Part shown: positions 52,161 to 61,347 of the stretch, piece by piece
How positions within the stretch are numbered: the first letter of the stretch is position 1
Layout of the letters: each line of letters starts with the position of its first letter
Assembly: GCA_964454685.1 (NCBI GenBank)
Contig: CAYVTZ010000003.1
Location: 1-64,000, forward strand
Length of the DNA stretch: 64,000 nucleotides
Reading direction: 5' to 3'
Origin: CAYVTZ01 sp964454685
GTDB taxonomy: Bacteria; Bacillota; Clostridia; Christensenellales; Christensenellaceae
Notes under the pieces: generated by a model
The model's input: only the letters and a program-made list of their open reading frames with translations
What the model was told of the DNA's origin: nothing
Database searches by the model: none
Position numbers and translations under genes: made by a program

Positions 52161-52742
52161 TCATCCGTTCAGTTCATCCAGCGTCAGCGCGTACTCCGGT
52201 AAAAAATGCTGCACGAAATATTCCACCTCCGGCAAATGCATCTCTTGAATCTTTTCCATCGTGCGGATTTTCGCGCGGGAAAACTCCATATTGCCGCTCT
52301 TTTCCTCTTCCAAACACTTGATGTGCGCGCACAGCCGATCCGCCGCCTTTACAATCTGTCTCACCTCCGGCGCAACTTCCTGCAAGACATATTTTGCAAT
52401 GCTCCCGCGCATCTCATCCGGCAGCATCTCAAGCATCCGCTCTTCGGCAAACCGCTCAATCTTCTTGTAAACTTGCGTCACCTCTGGGTTAAAGTACTTA
52501 ATGGGCGTCGGAAGATCGCCGGTAATGGCCTCCCCCGTCTCGTGGTAAAGCGCGCACAACGCCACTTCACCTTCGTCCATTGTACCGCCAAAGTATGTGT
52601 TTCGGATGATGCACAGTGCATGTGCCACCACCGACACATGAAAGGAGTGCTCCTGCACATTTTCCTCAATCGTGTTGCGCATCAGCCCCCATCGCTTGAT
52701 GTGCTTAAGGCGTGAGAGATACGCGAAAAAACTTTTCTTCAT
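52161..52742 (-). CDS. HD-domain phosphohydrolase, YfbR-like 5'-deoxynucleotidase
   Basis: About 193 residues. EHSFHVSVVAHAL is the first metal-binding stretch, and YHETGEAITGDLPTPIKYFNPE is the YfbR-like motif region, with HE where the E. coli family has HD. KAADRLCAHIKCLEEE is the later Asp. The expected reaction is removal of phosphate from deoxynucleoside monophosphates. GAGG nine bases before ATG 52742 sets the start; a TTG further up is possible. Confidence 0.87.
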   Translation of the reverse strand: MKKSFFAYLSRLKHIKRWGLMRNTIEENVQEHSFHVSVVAHALCIIRNTYFGGTMDEGEVALCALYHETGEAITGDLPTPIKYFNPEVTQVYKKIERFAEERMLEMLPDEMRGSIAKYVLQEVAPEVRQIVKAADRLCAHIKCLEEEKSGNMEFSRAKIRTMEKIQEMHLPEVEYFVQHFLPEYALTLDELNG

Positions 52743-52766
52743 GCTCTGATTCCTCGTCTGTTCCAA

Positions 52767-53216
52767 TTCCTGTTCCTGTTTATTATATCACAAAAAAACA
52801 GAACGCGGATGCAAAATATCACGTCTCACAAAAAAACGAAATAGGCACCGGCCCAAATCCAAGCTGCAAATCCACTCTGTGCATTCGCGCATAGAAGAAT
52901 CCTCGATTATTTCTACGCATAACGCAGTTTTCGGCTGCTCGCGGATATCCCACCGCCGTTTGCAGCATTGCCGGATCATTTTTTTATCTATGACCGCCAT
53001 CGTAACCCCCTCAGAAATACAGCTTGCGCTTCTCTGATGCCACACACCGTTTTCGCCAGCTCGTGCTAATCCCGCACACATGCCTCATATTTCTCCTTGA
53101 TGCGTGCAAACGCCGATGCCAGCACACCCGTTCCAAACCACGGAATCAAAAAGCCGTAAGTAATATCCGGCTCCTTCATGGCGCAATGCCTCTTAATGTC
53201 ATTTAACATCAGTCCC
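52767..53216. other. Eroded intergenic region, no secure gene
   Basis: No secure gene. A 37-residue ORF on the minus strand (53066-53179; MKEPDITYGFLIPWFGTGV, RBS AAGAGG) has no recognised family. A stop-free tail continues in another frame. This may be a decayed gene. Confidence 0.4.
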
Positions 53217-53465
53217 TCTTGCCTCAGTATCTGTTTAAAAGCGAATTAAATATGGGCGTGATCGAATATCTCAACCACACCCGTGTTAAAAAGGCAAAAG
53301 AATTATTGGTCAGCACACACCCCGGTCAAAGATGTCGCCTTTGAGTCGGGCATGCCGATGTCAATTATTTTTTATCGCGTGTTCAAAAAAAAATTCCGGT
53401 CAGACCCCTTCGGTGTTCCGCTCGCTCAATCGAAAGAGCACATAGTAAAGCGTATACTCTCCTAA
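53217..53465 (+). pseudogene. AraC-family C-terminal fragment, frameshifted
   Basis: Read in two frames, the DNA encodes YLFKSELNMGVIEYLNHTRV KKAKELLVSTH and then TPVKDVAFESGMPMSIIFYR VFKKKF, the second helix-turn-helix region of an AraC regulator. A frameshift lies near 53320. The N-terminal part is missing. No start codon or RBS fits. It is a decayed remnant. Confidence 0.7.
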
Positions 53466-53548
53466 AGAAAATTAGCTCCAACCTCCAAAATCACATCACT
53501 GTTCTCATCCGATGCTATGACGTGCGGTGATTCAACTGCTTTAGCGTT

Positions 53549-53586
53549 AGAGCGCTACCAATCAGCGTTGCCAATCGTAGCGCTCC
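53549..53586. repeat. Hairpin at the end of the third sugar operon
   Basis: AGAGCGCTACCAATC and its imperfect complement (CAATCGTAGCGCTCC) form a stem around a short loop, 20 bases after the UroD-family stop codon. No T run follows. It may act as a weak terminator or mRNA-end hairpin. Confidence 0.5.
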
Positions 53587-53607
53587 AAACAAGGATTGAG
53601 GAAACAC

Positions 53608-54747
53608 TTAGTCCATTGCGATCGGATACGTTGCATATTTTTCATGTGTATCGAAAATCGCTACGATGTTCTCCGGCATACAGTTTGCTTGTATGTTGTG
53701 ACCGCAGGAAAATAGATAACCGCCGCCCGAAGCAAAATCGCGTATCTTCTGCTTCACATCCTCGATCACTGTCTCACGATCCAAATGAAACTTACCCTGA
53801 TTGTCCAATCCACCATGTATGGACATGCGCCCATACGTCATCTTTTTGATTGCAGCAGAGTTTTCATTGCCAAGCGCATTGGGTTGCAGCGGCTGGATGA
53901 CGTCCACGCCAATGTCCATCAGGTCGCCCAGCGCCCAGTCTACTGAACCACAGGAGTGCATACATACTTTCGCATTACTCTTCTTCTTCATTGCTTCAAT
54001 CATTTTTGCAAACCGCGGCAAAGTGTACTTGCGTATCTCGTCAGGATTCATAAATGGCCCTGCCTGCACTCCCAAGTCATCCGCCACCCACATGATGTCA
54101 ATATAATCACCGATTTCGCCAAGAAATTTTCCCATAAAAGCAATATTCCATTCCATAACCATATCCATCAGATAGTATGCAAATTCTTTGTCCCACGCCA
54201 AATCGACCATATAATTTTGATATCCACGCAGTGTCCAGCACATGTAATGCAACAGTGCCGCTTGCCCCGCAATCAGAGCATAAGGGGTGCCCTCATACAT
54301 ACTCTTTGCTTTTGCACGCAGTCCGGTAAAACGCGCCGCATCCTCCGGATCCGCCATCTTGAATTTTTTCAGGTCATTGATGCTTGAAGCCCCCTCCAGC
54401 GGCGATTTCACAAAGTCGCAGTAAAAGCCTGCGCGCTTGAAGTATACTCCATTCTCATTGTAGAAGTTCCCTTCCTTGTCCGGCTTATATTCATAACCGG
54501 ATGGTGCATTTGGCATGATGATGCGTGTATCCACATTAAATTTTTGCAGCACCTCCTCGCACGGCACAGCAAGCCGCTGTACTGGGTCAGATATTTCAAA
54601 ATCCGGATCTTCAATCCCCAGGTAATCGATTAAATTTTGGTAAGCAGTCTCCGTAATGCCCACAATGTTCATCAATCCCCAGTCCACCGGGATTCTGTCT
54701 GGTTCCTTAAAGTTCAGTGCCGCTCTGACACGTTCTCTTGCATTCAT
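53608..54747 (-). CDS. UroD-superfamily protein, third of three
   Basis: 379 residues, MNARERVRAALNFKEPDRIPVDWG at the start. HSCG in VCMHSCGSVDWALGDLMDIGVDVIQPLQ keeps the HxC pair; the third-ligand site reads MSIHGGLDNQ, without Cys. So only the first of the three paralogues has the complete HxC...C set. It is the last gene of a sugar importer operon, here with no dehydrogenase or kinase. AAGGAGAAGTAAT precedes the ATG. The function is unknown. Confidence 0.83.
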   Translation of the reverse strand: MNARERVRAALNFKEPDRIPVDWGLMNIVGITETAYQNLIDYLGIEDPDFEISDPVQRLAVPCEEVLQKFNVDTRIIMPNAPSGYEYKPDKEGNFYNENGVYFKRAGFYCDFVKSPLEGASSINDLKKFKMADPEDAARFTGLRAKAKSMYEGTPYALIAGQAALLHYMCWTLRGYQNYMVDLAWDKEFAYYLMDMVMEWNIAFMGKFLGEIGDYIDIMWVADDLGVQAGPFMNPDEIRKYTLPRFAKMIEAMKKKSNAKVCMHSCGSVDWALGDLMDIGVDVIQPLQPNALGNENSAAIKKMTYGRMSIHGGLDNQGKFHLDRETVIEDVKQKIRDFASGGGYLFSCGHNIQANCMPENIVAIFDTHEKYATYPIAMD

Positions 54748-54748
54748 A

Positions 54749-55690
54749 TTACTTCTCCTTTAATAGTTGCATCATTCTATCAATAACGATGACAATAATG
54801 ACAATAATTCCACGGATGAAAAGCTGCCAATAGGTAGAAACGCTGAGCATGTTCAACCCGTTAAACAAGACTCCCATAAAAAGCAGTCCCAGCAGGGTTT
54901 GTATCGCGCTTCCCTTGCCGCCGGAAAGAGATGTTCCACCAACCACAACAGCAGCCACCACATACATGGACAAGTCCTCCCCATAGATGCCCAAGCCCGC
55001 TCCCATGCGCGAGGCAAGCATGATGCCGGCAAATGCCGATGCCATGCCCAGTATGATAAAAATACTGATTTTGTATTTTCTTACTTTGATGTTCGAATAG
55101 CGCGCTACCTCAATATTGGCACCGGTCGCGTACATGTTTCTTCCAAACACAGTATATTTTAGAACGATTTGCGTCACCGCCACACAAGCAAGCATCACAA
55201 TCACCAAATAGCTCAAATTCCCAATGCCGCCGTTGCCAAACTCAAATAAAGTTTCGTCAAACCATTGAACAGGTTCTCCCGCTGTGATCGTCAGCGAAAC
55301 CCCCTTCACAGCAATCATCGTGGCAAGCGTGGCAATGAAAGAGTTAATACCTATGGAAACCAAATATCCGTTAATCAGACCGATCGCCAACCCTACCCCC
55401 AGCGTAGCCAGTAAAGCAGGAAACACGCCCGCCTGCTCTGCCACGAGTATGAACACCACGGTGGATAAACCAAATGTAGAACCAACGGAAAGGTCAAACT
55501 CACCGCCAATGATTGCTATGGTCATTGCACAGGCAACGACGCCATATATGGCCACCTGTGCCAGAATGTTCAAAAAGTTGTCCGGCGTCAGAAAGTATGG
55601 GGATGCGAGGCTCATAATGATAATCAACCCAGCCAATATCAGCACAATTTTGTAATCCATCAATGCCCGAAGTTTTTTACTCGACGTCAT
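54749..55690 (-). CDS. Sugar ABC importer permease 2 (RbsC type), third operon
   Basis: About 313 residues, RbsC-like. CAMTIAIIGGEFDLSVGSTFGL is the conserved stretch and MYATGANIEVARYSNIKVRKYKI the coupling loop. GGAGG lies eight bases before ATG 55690; an upstream GTG would overlap the first permease stop. Confidence 0.9.
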   Translation of the reverse strand: MTSSKKLRALMDYKIVLILAGLIIIMSLASPYFLTPDNFLNILAQVAIYGVVACAMTIAIIGGEFDLSVGSTFGLSTVVFILVAEQAGVFPALLATLGVGLAIGLINGYLVSIGINSFIATLATMIAVKGVSLTITAGEPVQWFDETLFEFGNGGIGNLSYLVIVMLACVAVTQIVLKYTVFGRNMYATGANIEVARYSNIKVRKYKISIFIILGMASAFAGIMLASRMGAGLGIYGEDLSMYVVAAVVVGGTSLSGGKGSAIQTLLGLLFMGVLFNGLNMLSVSTYWQLFIRGIIVIIVIVIDRMMQLLKEK

Positions 55691-55695
55691 CCCGC

Positions 55696-56667
55696 TCACC
55701 TCCCGTTTCTCTTGCGCATCAGATCAATCAAGACTGCCGCTACAATTATGCCGCCCTTGATCATCATTTGCGGGTATGCTGTTATATTCAAGATGTTTAG
55801 CAGGTTTGCCAATACGCCCATCAGTAGCACCCCAATCACCGTTCGTACAATGCCACCGTTTCCGCCGGTCAAGCTGGTACCACCCACCACAATCGCCGCT
55901 ACCGCGTCCAGTTCATATCCTTTGCCTGCTTCCGGCGACGAGCCCATTACTCGTGAACTGAGCACCACAGCCGAAAGCGCAGCCAATCCCGCCGCAATCA
56001 CATAAACAGATGCACGGATCAACTTGGTGTTCACCCCGGTCAGCTTGGTTGCTTCCTCGTTCTCTCCAATGGCGTATACTTTGCGCCCATAGGTTGTTTT
56101 GTTAAGAATGAACCAGCTTGCCAAGGCAACTGCTACAAACACGATCACCGGCATGGGGATTGCACCTAGGCTGCCCTTTCCAATGAAAGCAAACGGACTT
56201 TGGCTGTCCACACTTACATTAAACCCTTGCGTGTAGATGAACGCCAGCGCACCCACAGCCGTCTGCATACCGAATGTAATAATGAAAGATTCTCCCATCC
56301 TGCCACCGGTGAATGAAATAATCAAGCCATTGATAAGCCCGATCCCTGCCGCAAACGTCACAGCATAAAATACGGATAGTCCGATTCCATAATACGGTAA
56401 CAACGTCAAACATACGCATGCAGAAAAAGAAATGGTTGCACCAAGTGAAAGATCAATGTTCCCTGTTAAGACCACGAATGTCATGCCGCACGCAAGGATT
56501 CCTAATACGGAAACTTGCCGCAAAATATTCAAGATGTTTGTTGCACTCAAGAATACGTCAGATGCGAATGCCGCGACTACGATCAACCCGATCAGAACGT
56601 ATAATATCATGTAAGTTTTGGAGAATTCAGCAAAACGCCCGCTCCATCTATTCTGATACTCTTTCAA
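55696..56667 (-). CDS. Sugar ABC importer permease 1 (RbsC type), third operon
   Basis: 323 residues. CGMTFVVLTGNIDLSLGATISF and VYAIGENEEATKLTGVNTKLIRASVY are the family stretches. A TTG start with GAGGGGGGAAGAA before it. It heads a permease pair in front of the UroD-family gene. Confidence 0.88.
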   Translation of the reverse strand: MKEYQNRWSGRFAEFSKTYMILYVLIGLIVVAAFASDVFLSATNILNILRQVSVLGILACGMTFVVLTGNIDLSLGATISFSACVCLTLLPYYGIGLSVFYAVTFAAGIGLINGLIISFTGGRMGESFIITFGMQTAVGALAFIYTQGFNVSVDSQSPFAFIGKGSLGAIPMPVIVFVAVALASWFILNKTTYGRKVYAIGENEEATKLTGVNTKLIRASVYVIAAGLAALSAVVLSSRVMGSSPEAGKGYELDAVAAIVVGGTSLTGGNGGIVRTVIGVLLMGVLANLLNILNITAYPQMMIKGGIIVAAVLIDLMRKRNGR

Positions 56668-56679
56668 ATTCTTCCCCCC

Positions 56680-58158
56680 TCACCCGATTGCACAGCTTAG
56701 TATTTTTTCTGCCGAAACTTCTTCTCTGGAAAGTTCCGCCTTCAGTTCCCCTTCATGCATCACCAGCACGCGGTCACTCATGGCTATGACTTCGGGCATT
56801 TCAGAAGAAATCATGATGATGGATTTCCCCTGCTTGACCAGCTCATTCATCAGCACATAGATTTCATATTTCGCGCCGACATCAATCCCGCGCGTTGGCT
56901 CGTCCATAATTAGAATATCGCAGTTGCTAAACAGCCACTTCGCCAGCACCACCTTCTGTTGGTTTCCCCCACTCAAAAACAACACTTTTTGTTTTTCGCT
57001 TGGCGTCTTGGTTTTAAGCAAATCAATATATTTTGCAGCGACGTGTTTTTCCTTCTTGCTGCTCAAAAATCCACACTGGCAAACCTGCTTCAGGTTTGTG
57101 ATACTCGTGTTTGCTGCAACGGAGAAATTCAGTAGCAACCCCTGCCCCTTTCGATCCTCCGGTACGAGTGCCAGTCCGTTTTTCTTTGCCGCAACCGTAG
57201 ATTTAATGCCAACCTTCTTCCCGTCGATCCATATTTCACCTGTGTCTCTTTTGTCCGCTCCAAACACCGCCCGCATCAGCTCGGTTCGCCCGGCTCCCAC
57301 CAGCCCGGCAATGCCTAAGATTTCTCCTCGCTTGAGTGTGAAACTGATATTCTTCAGTTTGCCTTTGCGTGAAATATTTTTGACTTCCAACAACACTCCC
57401 TGTGCAGCATAATCTCGCTTCGGAAATTCCATGTCAATCTCACGCCCCACCATTTTTCGGATCAATTCATTCTTCGTTGTACTTTTTACGTCCAGAGTAT
57501 CGATCATCACACCGTCTCGGATAACACTTGCACGGTCGCACAATCGAAATATTTCCTCTAATCGATGCGAAATATATACAATCGTCACACCCTCTTGCTT
57601 AAGCTTATCAATAATTTCAAAGAGCTTTTCCAGTTCCTTGTCTGTCAATGTGGCAGATGGTTCATCCATAAACAGAATGCGCGCATTCATAGACAGCGCT
57701 TTTGCGATCTCCACCATCTGCTTTTCCGCTACACTCAAGTCTTCCACCAGCTCGTGAGGATCTAATTCAAAGTTTAATCGTCTCAGTAGCTTTGTCGCCT
57801 CGTGATAGATGCGTTTCCAGTCCACCGCTCCACTCCTCGTGCGCAACATCCGCCCGATGAAAATGTTCTCTGCCACAGAAAGCGTGTTGACAAGGTTGAA
57901 TTCCTGAAAAATAATGGCAATACCTTGCGCGATTGCATCATCTGTGTTTTTGATATCCACTTCTTTGCCATCAATAAAAATCTGACCGCTGTCTTTTTTG
58001 TAGATTCCATAAAGAATCTTGGTCAATGTTGATTTCCCGGACCCGTTCTCCCCCACAAACGCGTGTGCCTCTCCCTTACGAATGGACATATTCACACGAT
58101 CAAGCGCAAGAACACCGGGGAAAGTCTTTGTAATATTCCTCACTTCCAGAATGTTCAT
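56680..58158 (-). CDS. Sugar ABC importer ATP-binding protein, double NBD (RbsA type), third operon
   Basis: About 492 residues. NBD1: GENGSGKST, EKQMVEIAKALSMNARILFM DEPSATL. NBD2: degenerate Walker A GLVGAGRTELM, signature FLSGGNQQKVVLAKWL, Walker B ILIMDEPTRGIDV. GGAGGGAAT before the ATG sets the start. A hairpin separates it from the binding-protein gene. Confidence 0.9.
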   Translation of the reverse strand: MNILEVRNITKTFPGVLALDRVNMSIRKGEAHAFVGENGSGKSTLTKILYGIYKKDSGQIFIDGKEVDIKNTDDAIAQGIAIIFQEFNLVNTLSVAENIFIGRMLRTRSGAVDWKRIYHEATKLLRRLNFELDPHELVEDLSVAEKQMVEIAKALSMNARILFMDEPSATLTDKELEKLFEIIDKLKQEGVTIVYISHRLEEIFRLCDRASVIRDGVMIDTLDVKSTTKNELIRKMVGREIDMEFPKRDYAAQGVLLEVKNISRKGKLKNISFTLKRGEILGIAGLVGAGRTELMRAVFGADKRDTGEIWIDGKKVGIKSTVAAKKNGLALVPEDRKGQGLLLNFSVAANTSITNLKQVCQCGFLSSKKEKHVAAKYIDLLKTKTPSEKQKVLFLSGGNQQKVVLAKWLFSNCDILIMDEPTRGIDVGAKYEIYVLMNELVKQGKSIIMISSEMPEVIAMSDRVLVMHEGELKAELSREEVSAEKILSCAIG

Positions 58159-58234
58159 ATTCCCTCCTTGGGATCGCTCAAAACTTCTCAATTCTACGAC
58201 GTCTAATCAGCACAAACCACATTGATGTGCTGTG

Positions 58235-58271
58235 ATGGCGGGATGAGCGACCATGGTCGCTCATCCGCCAT
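58235..58271 (-). promoter_or_regulatory. Hairpin between binding-protein and ATPase genes, third operon
   Basis: ATGGCGG-ATGAGCGACC and GGTCGCTCAT-CCGCCAT form a strong stem with one bulged G and a minimal loop. It has no T run. Together with 14454-14491 and 39669-39699 it shows that the same arrangement recurs in all three sugar operons. Confidence 0.75.
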
Positions 58272-58275
58272 TCTT

Positions 58276-59322
58276 TTACCATTCACCCTTATAGTCGTTC
58301 ACATTTTCAATCGTAATCTTATCACATGCCAGCTTAATCCATTTGTCCAGCGTTTTGCCATCAATGGTGTCTAGCATCGCAACCAGGCTCTTTTCCCCTT
58401 CTTCACCCGGAGACTGCAAAACCGTGCCGTACATTTCACCATTTTTTATTGCTTCCAACCCGTCTTTCGCAGCGCCAACGCCGATGATTTTGATATCATC
58501 CAAGCGCCCAGCTGCCTTCGCCGCTTCCACAGCGCCAATCGCCATGTTATCATCATGGCAGTATACAACGTCGATTTCCGGGAACTGCGTCAAGAAATCC
58601 TCCATCTTTTGCATTGCAAGTGCACGATCCCAGTCCGCCTGCTGCACGCCAAGAACTTCCACCTTGTCCTTTCCCTCAATCGCCTTCATAAATCCGGCAG
58701 AGCGAGAAATAGCCGCGTCATGCCCACCGGGTCCCTCGATGACGCATACTTTCCCGCCGTCATCACCCATCACTTCCAACGCCATTTCGCCAGCCATCTC
58801 ACCCTGCAGTTCAAGGTCAGCCCCAACAAATGTCAAGTCCTTCTGAACAGAATCATCCGCCTTAGCATTCGTAATGATCATTGGGATCCCGGCCTTCTGA
58901 ATCATCTTCACAATAGAAATGGAAGACTTGGTATCAGGAGAAAGCAGCATGATTCCATCAAAGTTCTGCCCCAAAGCGCTCTGCGCAAGGTCGTAAGCCT
59001 TTTGCGAATTGCCTTCCGCGTCCATCATCACCAGTTCCACTCCCAGTTCATCCGCCTTTGCATTCTGCGCGGTGACGTATGCAGCCATATACGGCGCGGA
59101 TACATAAGGGTTAATAAACGCAATTTTCTTCCCGCCTGTTGCCGCATCACCGTCGGCAGCCGGGGCCTCGCTTGCAGGCGCCTCACTCACCGGCGCTTCC
59201 GAAACAGGCGCTTCGCTTGCGGGTGCTTCGCTCGCCGGAGCGGTTGCCGCAGGCGCACAGCCCGCAATCAATACCGTCGAACACAATAACATCAAAACTA
59301 CAAATAACAACGTCTTTTTCAT
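58276..59322 (-). CDS. Sugar ABC importer substrate-binding lipoprotein, third operon
   Basis: 348 residues: signal STVLIAGCAPAA, then a linker with five near copies of AP(A/V)SE, then a RbsB-like fold (KKIAFINPYVSAPYMAAYVTAQNAKADELG, LLSPDTKSSISIVKMIQKAGIPMIITN, VVYCHDDNMAIGAVEAAKAAG). The linker repeat is the only unusual part and may vary between strains. AGGAGGAAAAA precedes the ATG. A LacI regulator is divergent-in-order upstream on the same strand. Confidence 0.9.
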   Translation of the reverse strand: MKKTLLFVVLMLLCSTVLIAGCAPAATAPASEAPASEAPVSEAPVSEAPASEAPAADGDAATGGKKIAFINPYVSAPYMAAYVTAQNAKADELGVELVMMDAEGNSQKAYDLAQSALGQNFDGIMLLSPDTKSSISIVKMIQKAGIPMIITNAKADDSVQKDLTFVGADLELQGEMAGEMALEVMGDDGGKVCVIEGPGGHDAAISRSAGFMKAIEGKDKVEVLGVQQADWDRALAMQKMEDFLTQFPEIDVVYCHDDNMAIGAVEAAKAAGRLDDIKIIGVGAAKDGLEAIKNGEMYGTVLQSPGEEGEKSLVAMLDTIDGKTLDKWIKLACDKITIENVNDYKGEW

Positions 59323-59350
59323 TTTTTCCTCCTAAAAATAATATTATTCT

Positions 59351-59372
59351 TTTGCGTTAACGTTAACGCAAA
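59351..59372 (-). promoter_or_regulatory. LacI-type operator 1
   Basis: A perfect 22-bp palindrome centred on GCGTTAACGTTAACGC, in the leader of the binding-protein gene. Shares the core with the site at 59453-59468. Confidence 0.8.
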
Positions 59373-59452
59373 CTCTATTTTTTTTTAACGAGATCAGATT
59401 TTACTTGGAATCAATAAACAGTTGAGTAATGTCTACGTCGGTTAACATGGTA

Positions 59453-59468
59453 GCGTCAACGTTGACGC
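59453..59468 (-). promoter_or_regulatory. LacI-type operator 2
   Basis: A perfect 16-bp palindrome, GCGTCAACGTTGACGC, differing from operator 1 by one base per half. About 100 bp separates the centres, so looping or cooperative binding is possible. A promoter with TTGACA (59527-59532) and TATAAT (59506-59511, 15-bp spacer) lies upstream on the minus strand. Confidence 0.8.
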
Positions 59469-59603
59469 ATCTTGTAAAACACAAGTCGTTTTTTCTTGAC
59501 TTTATATTATATCGAATATTGTCGGATGTCAATATAAAATTTCAAATTTTTAGAGTTTTTTTCAAGGCACATATCAAAAGCATTTATTCCATCCTTAGCA
59601 AAG

Positions 59604-60680
59604 TCATTTTAAATATGGAATCTGCAAATCGCGCTGTAAAGTCTCTTCCTCGATATTGCTTCTCAGGATTACGCGCGATTTCGTATAATAAAACTCTTGC
59701 CGCGGAATAAAGCTTTCCAGTAGATATTTCGCCATTAACATTACCGCATAATATCCCTGTAAATAAGGATCCTGATTCAGCACCGCCGTCAGATTGCCTT
59801 TCACTAAATGCTGCTCAACCGTCTTGGTTGTATCATAGCCAATCACACATGGCTTTTGCGAATGGCTTAGCTGAGACACCGCTTGCGCCACCCCCAACGT
59901 GCCCGTTAGACTGGTCGCAAATACGCCGTCCGGCGATTCAGTCGTTGCTTGAAAATAATCTAATAGCTTCTGTTGCGCCATTTCTTCGTTCTCATGGTAG
60001 TCTAGTGTTTCCAAAATTTTAATTCCGGGATAGTGTCGCCGGATCATGTCCGAAAATCCATTTTTTCTGCTCTCCATCGCCTGCACATTCCGATCTCCGG
60101 TAAAAACCAATACGTCCCCGCGCCCATTCAAAAACCGACCCATCAGCTCCCCCGCAACTTCTCCTGCTCGATAGGTGTTCTGTCCAATGTAACAGAGGCG
60201 GCAGCTCTCCGCTACATCGCAGTTATACGTAATAACCGGTATGCCGTGTCTGCTGGTTTCGTCAATTAATTCTTTCATGTCCGGCGATGGTAGCAGCGCA
60301 ACGCCATCCGGTTTATAAGCATCTATCGCAGACGTTAGGCTATCCTTTTCAATCTCATTCACGCGTTGCGGCTTGATATACTGGATATCAATTTTAAATT
60401 TTTTCACTTCTTTCTGCGCATCCATCATGCCATCCAAAATCAGTTCAAAAAAGCTCGCTGGTTTTTCCGGTACTACTGCAAGTATTTTCTTGGTCGTACT
60501 GCTTGAAAGTGCGCTTGCTAATACATTTCTTTTGTATCCAAGTTCGCGCGCAATTTTTACGATTTTGTTTTGTGTCTCAAAATTGATCCTACCACGGTTG
60601 TGCAGCGCACGATAAACAGTACCGATAGAAACCTCGGCCTTTTTCGCAATTTCTTTGATTGTTACCGTGCCATTCGACAT
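59604..60680 (-). CDS. LacI-family transcriptional regulator
   Basis: 358 residues. The N-terminal HTH is VTIKEIAKKAEVSIGTVYRALHNRGRINFETQNKIVKIARELGYKRN, as in LacI/CcpA; the rest is a type-I ligand-binding domain (KKILAVVPEKPASFFELILDGMM, PDGVALLPSPDMKELI, GVFATSLTGTLGVAQAV). It lies next to the third sugar operon and should bind the two GCGTYAACGTTRACGC sites. Its ligand is likely the same sugar as the binding protein's. Confidence 0.92.
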   Translation of the reverse strand: MSNGTVTIKEIAKKAEVSIGTVYRALHNRGRINFETQNKIVKIARELGYKRNVLASALSSSTTKKILAVVPEKPASFFELILDGMMDAQKEVKKFKIDIQYIKPQRVNEIEKDSLTSAIDAYKPDGVALLPSPDMKELIDETSRHGIPVITYNCDVAESCRLCYIGQNTYRAGEVAGELMGRFLNGRGDVLVFTGDRNVQAMESRKNGFSDMIRRHYPGIKILETLDYHENEEMAQQKLLDYFQATTESPDGVFATSLTGTLGVAQAVSQLSHSQKPCVIGYDTTKTVEQHLVKGNLTAVLNQDPYLQGYYAVMLMAKYLLESFIPRQEFYYTKSRVILRSNIEEETLQRDLQIPYLK

Positions 60681-60858
60681 AATACACCCACCTTGATTTT
60701 AATTGTATTGTAATTGTGAGGGAGAGAAAAGTCAATCAAATATATCTGCATGCTTCATCGCTTTTGCAATGTTGTATACCTATCGCAGAAAAGCCATGGC
60801 AAACCGAACAATTCCCTCATCCGATCAAAGATCCGTCACCACCTCCCCACCCCCAAAC

Positions 60859-60900
60859 AAAGAACCCCTCTGCAACCGTGATTGCAAAGGGGTTTTCTTT
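60859..60900 (-). terminator. Terminator after tRNA-Gln
   Basis: ACCCCTTTGCAATC and its complement GGTTGCAGAGGGGTTCTTTG form a hairpin right after the tRNA on the minus strand, followed by T-rich sequence. Confidence 0.8.
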
Positions 60901-60973
60901 GGCAGCGGAGTAAGGATTCGAACCTTAACTAAACGAGTCAGAGTCGTTTGTGCTACCGTTACACTATTCCGCT
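60900..60973 (-). tRNA. tRNA-Gln (anticodon CTG)
   Basis: The minus strand folds into a cloverleaf: acceptor AGCGGAA/CTCCGCT, D-loop AACGGTAGC, anticodon stem AACGA/TCGTT with loop CTCTGAC (anticodon CTG, codon CAG) and T-arm TAAGG-TTCGAAT-CCTTA. The 3' CCA is encoded. Confidence 0.92.
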
Positions 60974-60981
60974 AACTGTGC

Positions 60982-61207
60982 CCCAAAGTGCCGTATGCTT
61001 CGCTTCTAAGACCCGCCTCTCGGCAGGTGGGCATCACGCTGGATTCATTAGGCTTTCTGCCCGTAGCAGACATGCACACAGAGCCCAAGACATGAATTCC
61101 CGATGTTAGAATGTGGGTTTAAAACACAAAGCATTACGCACACTCCAGGTTAATGGTGAGAACCCATTTATCTGGTCGGAACGCCTGTTCCGTATTCTCC
61201 ATCAGCG
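60982..61207 (-). ncRNA. Structured RNA, probably 6S RNA, next to tRNA-Gln
   Basis: The transcript starts near 61207 (TTTACA/TAATAT promoter) and ends next to the tRNA. GTGTGCGTAATGCTTTG (61143-61127) pairs with CGAAGCATACGGCAC (61002-60988), closing a long rod-like RNA with internal hairpins such as ACCTGCC-GAGA-GGCGGGT. Size, rod shape and the GUAAUGC-type start recall Firmicute 6S RNA. The 5' 60 nt add two extra hairpins. Classification needs a covariance search. Confidence 0.5.
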
Positions 61208-61213
61208 AGTATT

Positions 61214-61242
61214 ATATTACCATAACGCCCCAATTTTGTAAA
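61214..61242 (-). promoter_or_regulatory. Promoter of the 6S-like RNA and tRNA-Gln
   Basis: TTTACA (61237-61242) and TAATAT (61214-61219) with a 17-bp spacer on the minus strand, directly upstream of the structured RNA. Confidence 0.6.
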
Positions 61243-61285
61243 GACCCTACGGTCAATTTTCGCGCAATTTTTCCCCATAAAAAAT

Positions 61286-61326
61286 AAAAACCGCACAAGC
61301 ATCGCATTTCTGCCAGCCTGTGCGGC
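61286..61326 (-). terminator. Terminator of the winged-helix gene
   Basis: CCGCACA and TGTGCGG close a hairpin followed by TTTTTATTTTTT on the minus strand, just after the stop codon. Confidence 0.85.
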
Positions 61327-61347
61327 AATATCCCCTAAACTCTCGTC

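Noticed and set aside
53066..53179. 37-residue ORF on the minus strand
   Set aside because: No family match, no operon partner and eroded surroundings; kept only as a note.
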